The notes below the pieces were generated by a model. The model did not search any database and was not told the DNA's origin. It saw nothing but the letters and a program-made list of their open reading frames with translations. A DNA stretch of 64,000 nt from Stenotrophomonas sp. UBA7346 (lineage in GTDB: Bacteria; Pseudomonadota; Gammaproteobacteria; Xanthomonadales; Xanthomonadaceae). Below, in pieces: positions 47,978 to 58,994 of the stretch. The DNA is taken from contig DKPB01000057.1 of NCBI GenBank assembly GCA_002471015.1, positions 1 to 64,000 of the forward strand. Reading direction: 5' to 3'. The position numbers were made by a program, and so were the translations under genes. Numbering within the stretch: the first letter of the stretch is position 1; each line of letters begins with the position of its first letter.

Positions 47978-50068
47978 TCAGCGCCCCGCAGCGGCAAGGG
48001 GCAGTTCCTGCAGGCGGCCACCTGCCTGCATTGCCAGCACCCTGTCGGCGCTGGCCGCGCTCCCAAGCCGTTGCGAAAGAATCAGCCGGGTCATGCGCAA
48101 CTGCCCAAGCATGGCCACAACCTGGCGTTCACCCTCGGCATCCAGGTGGCAGGTCGCCTCGTCCAGCAGCAACAGGCCCGCCTGCCGGTACAGCGCCCGT
48201 GCCAACAACAGCCGCTGACGCTGCCCGGCGGACAGACCATCGCCCATTTCGTCGACCAACGCGTGGTAGCCCATGGCCCCGGCGACGATGTCCTCATGCA
48301 GGCCCGCCAGGCGTGCCGCCGCTTCAATCCTGGGCAGGTCGGCGATCGGCTCGAAGAAGCCGATGTTGTCGGCAATACTGCCTGCAAACAATGCGTCATC
48401 CTGCATCACCACCGCACTCAGCCTGCGCAGTTCGCGGGGCGTCAGTTCCCTGCCATCGATACGGATGCTTCCGCTGGTGGGCTGCAGCAGACCAAGCAAC
48501 AACTTCAGCAGGGTAGTCTTGCCACATGCGGAAACACCGACAATGGCCAGTGACTCACCGGCCTGGATGCTGAAACTGCAATCCCTCAACACCCAGGCCG
48601 CAGTACTGCCATGGCGGAATGACAGGTTTTCCACTTCCAGCCGCAGCGCGCCAGCGGCCAACGGCAGCGGCAGGTTGCTGGCCTCCGGCGTTGCCAGCAT
48701 GAGCTCGGCAACATGCGCAACCTGCAGTCGCGCAAGCCGCAGCTGCAATCCGGTATCGATCAGCGCCGCCATGCGCGTGGTGAATTGATCCTTGTACGCC
48801 AGATAGGCAATCAGCATGCCCAATGAAAGTATCTGCTCCATTACCAGCGAGGCACCGATCCAGATCGCCACGATGCATTCGAGCCCCCGCAACAACTGGC
48901 CGGCGCCACTGCATCCCAGTTCCAACCGTGCCAGCAGCGCCTGCGCGTTGCTGGCCTCGGCAAGCAGGTTGCCGTGCATGCTGCGTCGCTGCGCCTCCTT
49001 GCCTGCAAGTTTCAGGCTGCGCATCCCGCGCAACAACTCCAGTTCATGTGCGTGCGCACAGGCTTCTGCCACCAGCTGCCGACGGCGCCCTTCCTGCTGC
49101 CGCCGCCCCGTCAGGCCGCGCACCAGCCCATACAGCAGCATCGCCACCACACTTACCAGTGCCAATGCCCAGCTGTAGAGCAGCATCAACACCAACGCGG
49201 CCAGCGCCATCATCGCGTCGACCAGCACACCGATGCAGCGCCCACCCAGCAGGCGCTGGATATCCCGCGCTGCCACCAGCATCGACTGCAGCTGCGCCAG
49301 CCGCCGCCCTTCGAAGAAGCGCATGGGTAGCCCGAGCAACTGTCCGAACACGTTGTTCATCCACTGCAACCCGACGCGCGCGCCCAGATACTGGACGATG
49401 GCGTCCCGCAGGATGCCAATGCCGATCTGCAGCAGCAGGACCAGGCCAAAACCCAGGCCCAGCAGGGTCAACAGCTCACGATCCGACGACAGCAGTACCT
49501 TGTCGACCACCCACTGCAACAGCAGCGGCGACAACAGCAGGGTCACCTGCAGCAACAAGGACAACACGCCGATCTGGGCAAGCAATGCCCGCAGCCCTGG
49601 CACCGCGCCGATCAATTGCCGCAGGCCCAGCCTGGGCAACGCCGGCCGCGGCGGGAATTCGTGGAGGGCATGCAGCTCCACGGCGACACCGGAAAAGCGT
49701 TGGGCGATCTCGTTCAAACCCAGCCGGCGTTCACCCGTTGCCGGATCAAGCACGGTGGCCACGCCGCCTTCCAGCTTTGCCAGTACGACGAAGTGTTGCA
49801 GTTGCCAATGCAGGACACAGGGCAATGCCAGTTGCCCCAGCGCCTCGAGCGGCAGGTTCACCACCCGTGCCGCCAGGCCCAGGTGCCCGGCCACGTCCAC
49901 CAGTTGCGCGGGGTCGCCTTTGTTCGCGGCGGGAAAGGAAAGCCGCAACTCGACCAACCGCACCCGCACGCCATAGGCCGACGCCACCGTTGCCACCGCA
50001 GCCAAACCACTTTCACCGACATCCGACGACGCCACCAGTTGCATCGTCAGGGGCTTCTGCTCATACAT
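47978..50068 (-). CDS. ABC exporter with degenerate C39 peptidase-like domain
   Basis: A 696-residue bacteriocin/type I-secretion exporter. Residues 1-130 are a C39-like domain whose catalytic Cys position is Ser (S20, in DVGESGLAAVA), while the His (H92, HFVVL) and Asp (D108, LDPATG) positions remain. The transmembrane domain spans about 150-410. The nucleotide-binding domain has Walker A GVSACGKTT (K517), signature LSAGQ (612), Walker B LLLLDEAT (636-637), but the H-loop histidine is Gln (Q666 in LSQRL). It probably binds a substrate without cleaving it. The HlyD gene lies 72 bp upstream. No double-glycine peptide gene was found nearby. Confidence 0.87.
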   Translation of the reverse strand: MYEQKPLTMQLVASSDVGESGLAAVATVASAYGVRVRLVELRLSFPAANKGDPAQLVDVAGHLGLAARVVNLPLEALGQLALPCVLHWQLQHFVVLAKLEGGVATVLDPATGERRLGLNEIAQRFSGVAVELHALHEFPPRPALPRLGLRQLIGAVPGLRALLAQIGVLSLLLQVTLLLSPLLLQWVVDKVLLSSDRELLTLLGLGFGLVLLLQIGIGILRDAIVQYLGARVGLQWMNNVFGQLLGLPMRFFEGRRLAQLQSMLVAARDIQRLLGGRCIGVLVDAMMALAALVLMLLYSWALALVSVVAMLLYGLVRGLTGRRQQEGRRRQLVAEACAHAHELELLRGMRSLKLAGKEAQRRSMHGNLLAEASNAQALLARLELGCSGAGQLLRGLECIVAIWIGASLVMEQILSLGMLIAYLAYKDQFTTRMAALIDTGLQLRLARLQVAHVAELMLATPEASNLPLPLAAGALRLEVENLSFRHGSTAAWVLRDCSFSIQAGESLAIVGVSACGKTTLLKLLLGLLQPTSGSIRIDGRELTPRELRRLSAVVMQDDALFAGSIADNIGFFEPIADLPRIEAAARLAGLHEDIVAGAMGYHALVDEMGDGLSAGQRQRLLLARALYRQAGLLLLDEATCHLDAEGERQVVAMLGQLRMTRLILSQRLGSAASADRVLAMQAGGRLQELPLAAAGR

Positions 50069-50140
50069 GCGAAACCCCGCCGTCAAACGCCCTGACCCGA
50101 CCCATGGGCCGACCTGACCCACACAATGGAGTCGTACACA

Positions 50141-51385
50141 TCAAGCACCATGCAGCCTGCGCCAGCCGCGCTGCAACGGTTCCAACACCCACTCGATCAC
50201 GCGCCTGCGCTCGCCAAGCAGGTCGGCATCCAGCCGCATGCCAGGCTTCAATGTCGTCGCAGCGCCGGTCACCGGCCACGACTGCTGTGCCAACTCGACC
50301 GTCACCCGGTAGAACGGCCCACCGGCCTTCACCGTGCCGGTCAACTGCAACAATTCCGCTTCAGCCAACGCGGCCTTGCCGATACTGACCACCACCCCGG
50401 CCTGATGGCCATATTGCTGATAGGGGAATGCTGCATACCGCAGCTGCACGGTGTCGCCCGGCGCCATGGCACCGATCGCGGCCCCCGGGACCAGCAACTC
50501 CGCTTCAAGACGTCCATCCCCAGGCAATACACTCATCAGCAGTTGCCCGGCCCTGATCGACTGGCCGGCCTTCACCACCTGACTGCTGAGCACGCCATCC
50601 ACCGGCGCTTTGATCACCACGCTGCCTCGCCCCGCGACCTGGGCCGGCCACATCGCCGCATCGGGCGCACGCTCGTGCGCTTCGGAGCCATGGTTGGCGG
50701 CGGCGCTGCGTCCTGAACTTTCCATCCGCACGATCCGCTGCCGCACCTGCGCAGCCTGGCGGTGCAGCGCCTGCACCTGTGCAGCACGATCCAGCACCTG
50801 CGATTGCTGCAGATCAAGCTGTACCCTGCTCACATACCCCAGTTGGGCAAACTGCCTGTACCGTGCATGCATGTCCCTGGCCAGGCGCAGCTGCCGTACC
50901 CGCGTCCCCTGCTCCGCCTCGATCTGGGCCAGCTCTGTACGTGCATCCAGCAGTTGCCTCGCAAGCGCATCCATCACTGCTGGATCGGGCGCGACAAGCG
51001 GCGATATGCCTTCAACAATGGCCAGCGCTTTCTGCGCAACGGCATCGGCACCATCAACCGCCGCCACTGACACCCGCAATGGCTCGATCTGCAGCAGTGC
51101 GTCGCCCGCGGTGACATGCTCCCCGTCAGCGGCACCCACCCACTTCACCCGCCCTGCCAGCGGCGCTGCCAACGCCGCCGCGCCCTGCACCGGCACCAGC
51201 CGCCCCTCAACCGAACGGCGCTGGGTGTAGGAGCAGGCAAACACGAGTGCAATAAATGCTGCAGCGAAGAAAACTGTAACTGCAGTTGATGCAAACAGAA
51301 GACGCGGCGGTGCCACGAGCACATCACCCTGCCACTGTGGGCGCATCTGCTGCACGACATCCTGACGAAACAGGTGCGATGACAT
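50141..51385 (-). CDS. HlyD-family secretion adaptor
   Basis: A 414-residue periplasmic adaptor. One N-terminal membrane helix at about 30-52 (TVFFAAAFIALVFAC) is followed by two lipoyl-like halves (APLAGRVKWVGAADGEHVTAGD and KAPVDGVLSSQVVKAGQSI) and a helical coiled-coil region (about 125-225). The tail GERRRVIEWVLEPL matches bacteriocin-type adaptors. It is the first gene of the exporter pair. The TolC-type protein is a possible outer-membrane partner. Confidence 0.88.
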   Translation of the reverse strand: MSSHLFRQDVVQQMRPQWQGDVLVAPPRLLFASTAVTVFFAAAFIALVFACSYTQRRSVEGRLVPVQGAAALAAPLAGRVKWVGAADGEHVTAGDALLQIEPLRVSVAAVDGADAVAQKALAIVEGISPLVAPDPAVMDALARQLLDARTELAQIEAEQGTRVRQLRLARDMHARYRQFAQLGYVSRVQLDLQQSQVLDRAAQVQALHRQAAQVRQRIVRMESSGRSAAANHGSEAHERAPDAAMWPAQVAGRGSVVIKAPVDGVLSSQVVKAGQSIRAGQLLMSVLPGDGRLEAELLVPGAAIGAMAPGDTVQLRYAAFPYQQYGHQAGVVVSIGKAALAEAELLQLTGTVKAGGPFYRVTVELAQQSWPVTGAATTLKPGMRLDADLLGERRRVIEWVLEPLQRGWRRLHGA

Positions 51386-51683
51386 TACTCAGTACCGACG
51401 AAGGAAAACCAGAAACACGACTTTGTGCGATCGGTCAGCAGCACGCAATTCACCCCACACGCAAAGATCACTTGCACCGACTTGTCGACAATTTGAATCA
51501 CCCAATAATTCACCGTTGCGCAAGCGCCATTGGCAAAATTCGACAATATCGATGACTACCTCATCCTTGGCATTCCATGTCCGTAATGAACATTGACAAT
51601 AAGTCTTCGCCGACCGCGCGATTGCGTAATCACTTAGGCTTTAGTCGGCTCTCATGGTCCGCGTTCAAGGAGGACTTTTTTTC
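51386..51683. other. A/T-rich divergent regulatory region of the exporter and XRE genes
   Basis: About 300 bp, clearly richer in A/T than the surroundings, between divergent hlyD-like and XRE genes. It holds a perfect 10-bp palindrome TTGTCGACAA (51482-51491) and a related half-site ATTCGACAAT (about 51538-51547). Only very short open frames are present and none has a double-glycine leader. Confidence 0.45.
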
Positions 51684-52052
51684 ATGCATGACCATCTAGG
51701 GATCCGTATCCGCAAGGCGCGGAGAAAGATGAAAATGACGCAGGCGGAGTTGGCGACCCAACTCAAGGTAAGCCGCAGCGCAGTAGGAAACTGGGAAAGC
51801 CCAACGGGCATATCACCCAGCACCACACGACTGATCACCATCGCCCTGGTGACCGATGTTTCGTTTGAGTGGCTGGCAACAGGGCGCGGCGAGCTGGATG
51901 CCGTGCCGCGTGAAACCCCCATTGGCGAGGGCATGGAAATGATCGACGACCCGAGTGAACGCCGCCTGCTCAAGGCCTACCGTTCATGCCGTGCAGCCAC
52001 CCGCAAGCTGGTGCTGCAGATCGTCGAGACGCAGAAGGTGGCGCAGTTCTAG
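51684..52052 (+). CDS. XRE-family helix-turn-helix regulator
   Basis: A 122-residue protein with an N-terminal HTH_3 domain (IRIRKARRKMKMTQAELATQLKVSRSAVGNWES, about residues 6-38, then ALVTDVSFEWLATGRGEL). The C-terminal part is short, helical and charged. AAGGAGG precedes the ATG by about ten bases across a T-run. It is divergent from the exporter operon and is a plausible regulator of it. Confidence 0.85.
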   Translation: MHDHLGIRIRKARRKMKMTQAELATQLKVSRSAVGNWESPTGISPSTTRLITIALVTDVSFEWLATGRGELDAVPRETPIGEGMEMIDDPSERRLLKAYRSCRAATRKLVLQIVETQKVAQF

Positions 52053-52087
52053 CAACACCCGTCCGGGCGCAATGCCCGCAAACGCGA

Positions 52088-52108
52088 AAGCCGGCACGAG
52101 GCCGGCTT
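52088..52108. terminator. Terminator hairpin between XRE and maeB genes
   Basis: The stem AAGCCGGC (52088-52095) / GCCGGCTT (52101-52108) with a five-base loop lies between two convergent genes and can serve both. Confidence 0.75.
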
Positions 52109-52134
52109 CCGCTTGCTTACCGCCTGGCGCAGGA

Positions 52135-54426
52135 TCAAACGTTGCGTTCGGCTTCCATCTGCTTGCGGATCTGTGCATCCACGGCGGCGATGGCCGTCAT
52201 GTTCAACACGCGACGCGAGCTGGCGCTGCTGGTGAGGATGTGCACCGGCTTGGTCATGCCCATCAGGATCGGACCGATCGCCACGCCATTGGTGAACACG
52301 CGCACCAGGTTGTAGGCGATGTTGGCTGCTTCCAGATTCGGCAGCACAAACAGGTTGGCACGGCCCTTGAGCGTGCTGTTGGGCAGCAGCTTCTCGCGCA
52401 ATGCCTCATCCCATGCGGTGTCACCCTGCATTTCGCCGTCCACGTTCAAGCGTGGGTTGCGCTTGAGCAGCGCTTCGCGCACCTGGCGCATCTTCAGCGC
52501 GTCCTTGGAATCGTGGCTGCCGAAGTTGGAGTGCGACAGCAGCGCGATCTTCGGCTCGATGCCGAACAGCTTCATGCGGTAGGCCGCCTGCAGCGTGGAT
52601 TCGACGATCTGCTCGACGGTCGGGTCTTCCTGCACGTGCGTATCAACAAAGAAGAACACGCCCTGGTTGTTGATCACGCCGGTCATCGCCGAGGTGGAGC
52701 TGACCTTGGGCTCCAGCGGGATAACGCTGCGCACATAGCCCAGCTTCTTGTGGAAGCGGCCAACCAGGCCCGACAGCATGGCATCGGCCTCGCCACGGGC
52801 CACCATCACCGCCGCGATCAGGGTCGGGCGCGAGCGCATCAGGTTCTTGGCAGCGGCCACGGTGACGCCCTTGCGGCCGGTCATGTCGTGGTAATACTGC
52901 CAGTAGTCGTTGAAGCGCGGATCGTCGTTGATGTTGGTGATTTCGAAATCGACGCCGGCCCGCATGCGCAGGGCCAACCGCTCGATGCGCGCTTCGATGA
53001 CATCGGGGCGGCCGATCAGGATCGGGAAGGCCACGCCTTCATCGATGACGTTCTGCACCGCCTGCAGCACCACTTCCTCTTCACCCTCGGCGTAGACCAC
53101 GCGCTGCTTGTCCGAGCGGGCACGGTCATAGACCGGCTTCATGAACAGACTGGTGCGGTAGACGAACTGGGCCAGCTTGTCGCGGTACGCGGCCATGTCG
53201 GCAATCGGCCGCGTGGCCACCCCCGAGTCCATCGCCGCCTGGGCCACGGCCGAGGACAGCTCTACCAGCAGGCGGCGGTCGAACGGACGCGGGATCACAT
53301 AGTCACGGCCGAAGCTGGGCACCTCGCCACCGTAGGCGGCGCCCAGGTCGGACGCCTCCTTGCGGGCCAGCGCGGCAATCGCACGCACGCAGGCCACCTT
53401 CATCTCTTCGTTGATGGTGGTCGCGCCGACGTCCAGTGCACCGCGGAACAGGTAGGGGAAGCACAGCGCGTTGTTGACCTGGTTGGGATAGTCCGACCGG
53501 CCGGTGCCCATGATGATGTCCGGGCGCACCGCGTTGGCGTCTTCCGGCAGGATTTCCGGGTAGGGATTGGCCAGGGCGAAGATCACCGGATCACGCGCCA
53601 TGCTGGCGACCATGTCCTTGCTGAGGATGCCGCCGGCCGACAGGCCCAGGAAGATGTCCGCGCCATCGACGATCTCGGCCAGCGTGCGCTTGTCGGTATC
53701 GCGGGCGTAGCGGGCCTTCTCCGGGTCCAGGTCGGTACGGCCGGTGTGGATCACGCCGTCACGGTCGTAGGCCAGGATGTTTTCCGGCTTCAGGCCCAGC
53801 GAGACCAGCATGTTGACGCAGGAAATGCCCGCCGCGCCCATGCCGGTGGTGGCCAGCTTGACCTCTTCGATCTTCTTGCCGGTGATGACCATGGCGTTGA
53901 GCACGGCGGCGCCGACGATGATCGCGGTGCCGTGCTGGTCGTCATGGAATACGGGGATGTTCATCCGCTCGCGCAGCTTGCGCTCGACGATGAAGCACTC
54001 CGGTGCCTTGATGTCTTCCAGGTTGATGCCGCCGAAGGTGGGCTCCAGCGAGGCGATGATATCGACCAGCTTGTCCGGGTCGTTCTCGTTGACTTCGATG
54101 TCGAACACATCGATGCCGGCGAACTTCTGGAACAGCACGCCCTTGCCTTCCATCACCGGCTTGCCGGCAAGCGGGCCGATGTTGCCCAGGCCCAGCACGG
54201 CGGTGCCATTGGTCACGACGCCAACCAGATTGCCGCGCGCGGTCATCTCGCTGGCCATGGCCGGGTCTTCCATGATCGCTTCGCAGGCGTGCGCGACACC
54301 CGGCGAATACGCCAGCGACAGATCGCGCTGGGTCAACATGGGCTTGGTAGCCACCACCTTGATCTTGCCGGGCGGCGACATGCGGTGGTAGTCGAGGGCG
54401 GCCTGTTTGAAATCTTCTTTGGACAT
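52135..54426 (-). CDS. maeB: NADP-dependent malic enzyme with C-terminal phosphotransacetylase-like domain
   Basis: A 763-residue fusion that decarboxylates malate to pyruvate. The N-terminal malic-enzyme part has [15 protein letters not shown], metal- and substrate-binding stretches around [15 protein letters not shown], and the dinucleotide site [15 protein letters not shown]. The C-terminal 320 residues are the PTA-like regulatory domain ([15 protein letters not shown], then [21 protein letters not shown]). The start at 54426 ([15 protein letters not shown]) is chosen; the longer frame is non-homologous. The DctA-like carrier upstream on the same strand supplies its substrate class. Confidence 0.95.
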   Translation of the reverse strand: MSKEDFKQAALDYHRMSPPGKIKVVATKPMLTQRDLSLAYSPGVAHACEAIMEDPAMASEMTARGNLVGVVTNGTAVLGLGNIGPLAGKPVMEGKGVLFQKFAGIDVFDIEVNENDPDKLVDIIASLEPTFGGINLEDIKAPECFIVERKLRERMNIPVFHDDQHGTAIIVGAAVLNAMVITGKKIEEVKLATTGMGAAGISCVNMLVSLGLKPENILAYDRDGVIHTGRTDLDPEKARYARDTDKRTLAEIVDGADIFLGLSAGGILSKDMVASMARDPVIFALANPYPEILPEDANAVRPDIIMGTGRSDYPNQVNNALCFPYLFRGALDVGATTINEEMKVACVRAIAALARKEASDLGAAYGGEVPSFGRDYVIPRPFDRRLLVELSSAVAQAAMDSGVATRPIADMAAYRDKLAQFVYRTSLFMKPVYDRARSDKQRVVYAEGEEEVVLQAVQNVIDEGVAFPILIGRPDVIEARIERLALRMRAGVDFEITNINDDPRFNDYWQYYHDMTGRKGVTVAAAKNLMRSRPTLIAAVMVARGEADAMLSGLVGRFHKKLGYVRSVIPLEPKVSSTSAMTGVINNQGVFFFVDTHVQEDPTVEQIVESTLQAAYRMKLFGIEPKIALLSHSNFGSHDSKDALKMRQVREALLKRNPRLNVDGEMQGDTAWDEALREKLLPNSTLKGRANLFVLPNLEAANIAYNLVRVFTNGVAIGPILMGMTKPVHILTSSASSRRVLNMTAIAAVDAQIRKQMEAERNV

Positions 54427-54588
54427 CGAGATGGGAACGGTAGCGGGCAAGAAGGACAGCGGATGATACCGCCGTTGACGGTGTTGGACCTGTCGCGATG
54501 CTGTCGCTGTCATGCTGCAGGTGCACAATCCGCAGCTATTGCGACCAAACCGGCAAAGTCTGTGCGCCTGCGATGACAGCGGCAGGAC

Positions 54589-54610
54589 AAAAAAAGGCGC
54601 GGGGCCGCCT
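54589..54610 (-). terminator. Terminator of the dctA-like gene
   Basis: On the minus strand AGGCG and CGCCT around a six-base loop are followed by TTTTTTT, about 35 bases beyond the carrier stop. Confidence 0.8.
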
Positions 54611-54645
54611 GTTCGGTACGGACCCGCGCAACACACACATGCGAA

Positions 54646-55995
54646 TCAGGCCTCAGCCGGCACTGGCAGCGCTTCGGCAAGCGGTGCGGCCGGCATTGCC
54701 GCAGGCCCCCCATCGAGGGCGCGGGCCAGTTGCTCGCGGTCCAGCGCCCCTTCCCAGCGCGACACCACCACCGTGGCAACGGCATTACCGATGAAATTGG
54801 TCAGCGAACGGCACTCGCTCATGAAACGGTCCACGCCCAGGATCAGGGCCATGCCGGCCACCGGCACTTCCGGCACCACCGCCAGGGTGGCGGCCAGAGT
54901 GATGAAGCCGGCCCCGGTCACCCCGGCCGCGCCCTTGGAGCTGAGCATGGCCACCAGCAGCAGGGCGATCTGGTGGCCCAGGGTCAGCTCGGTATTGGTC
55001 GCCTGGGCAATGAACAAGGCCGCCAACGTCATGTAGATGTTGGTGCCGTCCAGATTGAAGGAGTAACCGGTAGGCACCACCAGGCCCACCACCGACTTGC
55101 TGCAGCCGGCCTTTTCCATCTTCTCCATCAGCGACGGCAGCGCCGATTCGGAAGAGGACGTGCCCAGCACCAGCAGCAGCTCAGCCTTGAGATAGCGGGC
55201 CAGTTTGAGCACCGAGAAGCCACACAGGCGGGCCACCGCGCCCAGGATCACCACCACGAACAGCAGCGACGTCAGGTAGAACGCCCCCACCAGCCAGGCC
55301 AGGTTGACCAGCGAGCCCACCCCATACTTGCCGATGGTGAAAGCGATGGCGCCGAACGCTCCGATCGGCGCGGCCTTCATCAGCAGGTGCACCAGCTTGA
55401 ACACCGGCGCGGTCAGCGACTCCAGCAAGCCCAGCACCGGCTTGCCCTTGTCGCCCACCATCGCCAGCGCGATACCGAACAGCACCGCCACGAACAGCAC
55501 CTGCAGGATGTTGTCGCCGACGAACGGACTGAGCAGGGTCTTGGGGATGATGTCCAACGCAAACCCGACCAGGGTCAGCTCGTGTGACTTCTGCACATAG
55601 CCCTGCACCGCGCTCTGGTCCAGGTCGGCAGGATTGATGTTCATGCCGGCCCCCGGCTGCACTACATGCGCCACCACCATGCCCACCACCAGCGCCAGGG
55701 TGGAAAAGAACATGAAGTAGACCATGGCCTTGGCGAACACACGGCCGACGCTGCGCAGGTGGGTCATGCCGGCAATGCCGGTGACAATGGTCAGGAAGAT
55801 CACCGGCGCGATGATCATTTTCACCAGCTTGATGAAGGCATCGCCCAACGGCTTGAGCTGTTCGGCAAACGCCGGTTCGAAGTGCCCCAGCAGCACGCCC
55901 AGGGCGATGGCGACCAGCACCTGCACGTACAGCTGGCGATAGAACGGCAGGCGCACATCAGCCTGGACGGCGGAGGAAGCGGCGGGAAGTTGCAT
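54646..55995 (-). CDS. dctA: C4-dicarboxylate/proton-sodium symporter (DctA/GltP family)
   Basis: A 449-residue DAACS carrier. Hallmarks are the first helices ([18 protein letters not shown]), [22 protein letters not shown], the serine-rich re-entrant [18 protein letters not shown], the [20 protein letters not shown] motif and [20 protein letters not shown]. The two hairpins and helix 8 define substrate specificity; the sequence resembles DctA more than GltP, and the context (malic enzyme, DctB-like sensor) agrees. The ATG at 55995 follows GAGGTGACC. A very long frame continues upstream but overlaps the divergent kinase gene and is spurious. Confidence 0.9.
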   Translation of the reverse strand: MQLPAASSAVQADVRLPFYRQLYVQVLVAIALGVLLGHFEPAFAEQLKPLGDAFIKLVKMIIAPVIFLTIVTGIAGMTHLRSVGRVFAKAMVYFMFFSTLALVVGMVVAHVVQPGAGMNINPADLDQSAVQGYVQKSHELTLVGFALDIIPKTLLSPFVGDNILQVLFVAVLFGIALAMVGDKGKPVLGLLESLTAPVFKLVHLLMKAAPIGAFGAIAFTIGKYGVGSLVNLAWLVGAFYLTSLLFVVVILGAVARLCGFSVLKLARYLKAELLLVLGTSSSESALPSLMEKMEKAGCSKSVVGLVVPTGYSFNLDGTNIYMTLAALFIAQATNTELTLGHQIALLLVAMLSSKGAAGVTGAGFITLAATLAVVPEVPVAGMALILGVDRFMSECRSLTNFIGNAVATVVVSRWEGALDREQLARALDGGPAAMPAAPLAEALPVPAEA

Positions 55996-56223
55996 GGTCA
56001 CCTCGGCAGGATTCGCTACGGCCGCTGTTTTACGCGGCGCTCCCGGCGCTGCCGATAACGCATTGGTACTAGTTAGTTCTTTCGTACTAGGCGCGCCTGG
56101 CGCCTGCAACTGGACAGCCCTCTGTCGGATACAGTGCCGTCTCTTCCGCCTTGACGCAGCTCCCGCCCACATCCAGAACGCCCCGCTGCGGTCGGCCTCT
56201 GCTGGCAGCAGTTCGGCTTCTGC
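55996..56223. promoter_or_regulatory. Divergent promoter region of dctA and the sensor kinase
   Basis: A 228-bp gap that contains GCATTGGTACTAG (56060-56072) and a second GTACTAG (56084-56090) in direct orientation 18 bp on. The first motif recurs with one mismatch, inverted, in the promoter region between the response regulator and the porin (59704-59716). It is the best candidate for the response-regulator binding site. Confidence 0.55.
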
Positions 56224-58890
56224 GTGACCATCGCACCCATGCCCCTGCTCCGCACCCGCCGCCAGCTCCGTCGCCTGCTGCTGCCCGTGGCCACGCTGCT
56301 GCTGATCGCCGCGCTGACCTGGTTGGCGCTGCAGCAGCTGCAGCAACGCAACCTGCAACGCGAGGCCGAGCAGGCCCGCGCGCAGCTGCGCCTGCACGGC
56401 ACCGCACTGCAGGCCGTGGTGGAGCGCTACCGCGTGCTGCCCGCAGTGCTGGCGCTGGACCCTGACATCCGTGCGTTGTTGGCACAGGCGGCCCACAGCC
56501 CCGCGCAGGCCGAGCAGATCAGCCGCAAGCTCGAACAGGTCAATGGCGCTGCCGCCACCTCCACCCTCACCCTGCTGGACCGTGATGGCATGGCCCTGGC
56601 CGCCAGCAACTGGCGCATTCCCAAGGCCAGCAATGTCGGCAACAACTATCACTTCCGTCCGTACTTCCAGCAGGCGATGCAAGATGGCCGCGCCACCTTC
56701 TACGCAGAGGGTGTCACCACTGCGGTGCCGGGCTATTTCCTGTCCGAAGCGGTACGCGACGCCGCCGGCCGCCCCATCGGCGTGGTCGTGGTGAAGCTGT
56801 TGCTGCGGCCGCTGGAACAGACCTGGGCCATCGGCGAGGACACGGTGTTCGCCACCGACGGCAATGGCGTGGTGTTCCTGTCCAGCCGCCCGCAATGGCG
56901 CTACCGCGTACTGGCGCCCCTGCCAGCCAACACCCGCGAACAGTTGGCCCGCACCCGCCAGTACGGGCAGGTACCGCGTCAGCCGCTGCCTTACCGCAGC
57001 ACCGGGGCGCTTGCCAACGGCGTACAGCGCGCACGCATAGCCGACACCGGTGACGTGATCTGGATCTCCCACCCCATGCCCTTGCAGAACTGGAGCCTGC
57101 ATCTGCTGCGCCCCACCCATGGCGCCCTCGCCGCGGCGCGCATCGGTGCCGCGGCAGTGGCAGCAACACTGACGGTGCTGGCCTTGCTTGTATACGTGGT
57201 ATGGCAGCGGCGGCGGCTGGCGCGGCTGCGCGAACGCAGCCGGCAAGAGCTGGAGCGCCTGGTCAAGCACCATGCACAAGAACTGCGTACCGCCCACGAT
57301 GGCCTGGTGCAGGCCGCCCACAGCGCTGACTACGGTGAAAGCCCCAGCCTGCAACATCTGCCACAGGGCGTGTGCGTGGTGGATGCACAGCTCAACCTGG
57401 TGGCCTGGAACCGGCGTTACATCGAACTGTTCCGTTTTCCACCGGGCTTCATCAAGGTCGGCCGCCCCATCGCCGATGTCTTCCGCTACAACGCCAGACG
57501 TGGCCTGCTCGGTCCCGGCCCCATCGAGGCCGCGATAGAGCGCCGGCTCAATCACCTGCGCTCGGGCAAGCCACACATGCATGAACGCGAACGCGGCGAC
57601 GGCAGCGTCATCGAGATCCGTGGCAACCCACTGCCCGATGGCGGCTTCGTCACCAGCTACGCCGACATCACCGCTTACAAGAACGCCGCACGTGACCTGC
57701 GCTCGCTGGCCGACACACTGAGCCGCCGCATCGACGAACGCACCCACGACCTGGCGCTGGCCAAGCGCGAAGCCGAGGACGCCAACCAGTCCAAGACCCG
57801 GCTGGTCGCCGCCGCCGTGCATGACCTGCTGCAACCGCTCAATGCCGCGCGCATGTTCGTATCCGCGCTGCGCCTGCGCCTGCCCGATGCCGATGCGCGG
57901 GCCATCGCCGACAGCGTGGACAACGCACTGGCCGCCCAGGATGGCATCCTCAACAGCCTGCTGGACGTTTCGCGCCTGGAATCAGGCGCACTGCAAACCC
58001 GGATCAGCGACTTTGCAGTGGGCCCGCTGCTGGCGGCCCTGGCACATGAGTTCGGCGTGCTTGCCAGTGCCCAAGGCCTGCGCCTTCGCTTCGTAGGCAG
58101 CCACTGCGTAGTCCGCAGCGACCCGGCGCTGTTGCGGCGGATCCTGCAGAACTTCCTGTCCAACGCCATCCGCTACACCGGCAGCGGCCGCATCCTGCTG
58201 GGCTGCCGCCGCGACGGTGCGCTGTTGCGCATCGAGGTGCACGACACCGGGTCCGGCATCGCCGAAGCGCGCCAGCGCGAGGTGTTCGAGGAATTCCACC
58301 GGCTGGACAACGCCGTCAACAGCGAGCGCGGCGCCGGCCTGGGCCTTGCCATTGTCGACCGTATCGCGCGCCTGCTCGGCCATCGCATCGGGCTGCGCTC
58401 CACGCTGGGGCACGGCAGCTGCTTTTCGGTCAGCGTGCCGTTGGGGGCCGCACGGCTTCCGCTGGCGGTGCCGGCAGCGTTGGCTGCCGGCGAGGACATG
58501 GCCAGCGATTCGCTGTTGCGCGGCTGCCGGGTCTGGTGCGTGGACGACGATACCCGGGTCAGTCTGGCAACCCGTCTGCTGCTGGAGCGCTGGGGTTGCC
58601 TAGTGCTGGTGGCTGGTGGCGTTGACCAGGCGCTGGCCGCAGCCAGCCCCGACAGCATCCCCGACGTCCTGCTGCTGGACGTGCGGCTGGGCCCGATCAC
58701 CGGCCCCGAACTGTTCCCCCGGCTGGTAGAGCGCTGGGGACGCGCACCGGCAGTCATCGTGTACACCGCCGAACAGGACCCCGCCCTGCGCGAACTGGCC
58801 AGCCGCAATGGCTGGGGATTCCTGTCCAAGCAGGCGCGCAGCTCGGCACTGCGTTCGCTACTGACCCACCTGCGCCAGCGCGCAACATAA
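56224..58890 (+). CDS. Hybrid sensor histidine kinase with DctB-like sensor domain
   Basis: An 888-residue inner-membrane kinase. TM1 is at about 13-37 and TM2 at about 305-325. The periplasmic part resembles the DctB dicarboxylate sensor ([40 protein letters not shown]). A PAS domain (about 375-480), a HisKA domain with H533 (HDLLQPLNA), a HATPase ([30 protein letters not shown]) and a C-terminal receiver with D819 (LLLDVRLG) follow. The start is GTG 56224 or ATG 56239. It is divergent from dctA and convergent with a LuxR-type response regulator. The likely signal is a C4-dicarboxylate, inferred from the sensor and the neighbours. Confidence 0.88.
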   Translation: MTIAPMPLLRTRRQLRRLLLPVATLLLIAALTWLALQQLQQRNLQREAEQARAQLRLHGTALQAVVERYRVLPAVLALDPDIRALLAQAAHSPAQAEQISRKLEQVNGAAATSTLTLLDRDGMALAASNWRIPKASNVGNNYHFRPYFQQAMQDGRATFYAEGVTTAVPGYFLSEAVRDAAGRPIGVVVVKLLLRPLEQTWAIGEDTVFATDGNGVVFLSSRPQWRYRVLAPLPANTREQLARTRQYGQVPRQPLPYRSTGALANGVQRARIADTGDVIWISHPMPLQNWSLHLLRPTHGALAAARIGAAAVAATLTVLALLVYVVWQRRRLARLRERSRQELERLVKHHAQELRTAHDGLVQAAHSADYGESPSLQHLPQGVCVVDAQLNLVAWNRRYIELFRFPPGFIKVGRPIADVFRYNARRGLLGPGPIEAAIERRLNHLRSGKPHMHERERGDGSVIEIRGNPLPDGGFVTSYADITAYKNAARDLRSLADTLSRRIDERTHDLALAKREAEDANQSKTRLVAAAVHDLLQPLNAARMFVSALRLRLPDADARAIADSVDNALAAQDGILNSLLDVSRLESGALQTRISDFAVGPLLAALAHEFGVLASAQGLRLRFVGSHCVVRSDPALLRRILQNFLSNAIRYTGSGRILLGCRRDGALLRIEVHDTGSGIAEARQREVFEEFHRLDNAVNSERGAGLGLAIVDRIARLLGHRIGLRSTLGHGSCFSVSVPLGAARLPLAVPAALAAGEDMASDSLLRGCRVWCVDDDTRVSLATRLLLERWGCLVLVAGGVDQALAAASPDSIPDVLLLDVRLGPITGPELFPRLVERWGRAPAVIVYTAEQDPALRELASRNGWGFLSKQARSSALRSLLTHLRQRAT

Positions 58891-58994
58891 GAACGCAGCC
58901 GAGGGCACTGACCGCGCCTGGTCCGCTGGATCACGCCAAACCGTGTTCGATGCCAGCCTCCAGCCCGCAGCCCTCGCAACCGGCCATGCTGACG

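Noticed and set aside
51386..51683. A bacteriocin precursor gene next to the HlyD-ABC pair
   Set aside because: Only frames of about ten codons exist here on the minus strand, and none has a leader ending in GG.
54646..57834. A 1062-codon minus-strand frame extending dctA through the kinase gene
   Set aside because: Only the last 449 codons have carrier features. The upstream part is antisense to the histidine kinase and reads as low-complexity translation of GC-rich DNA.
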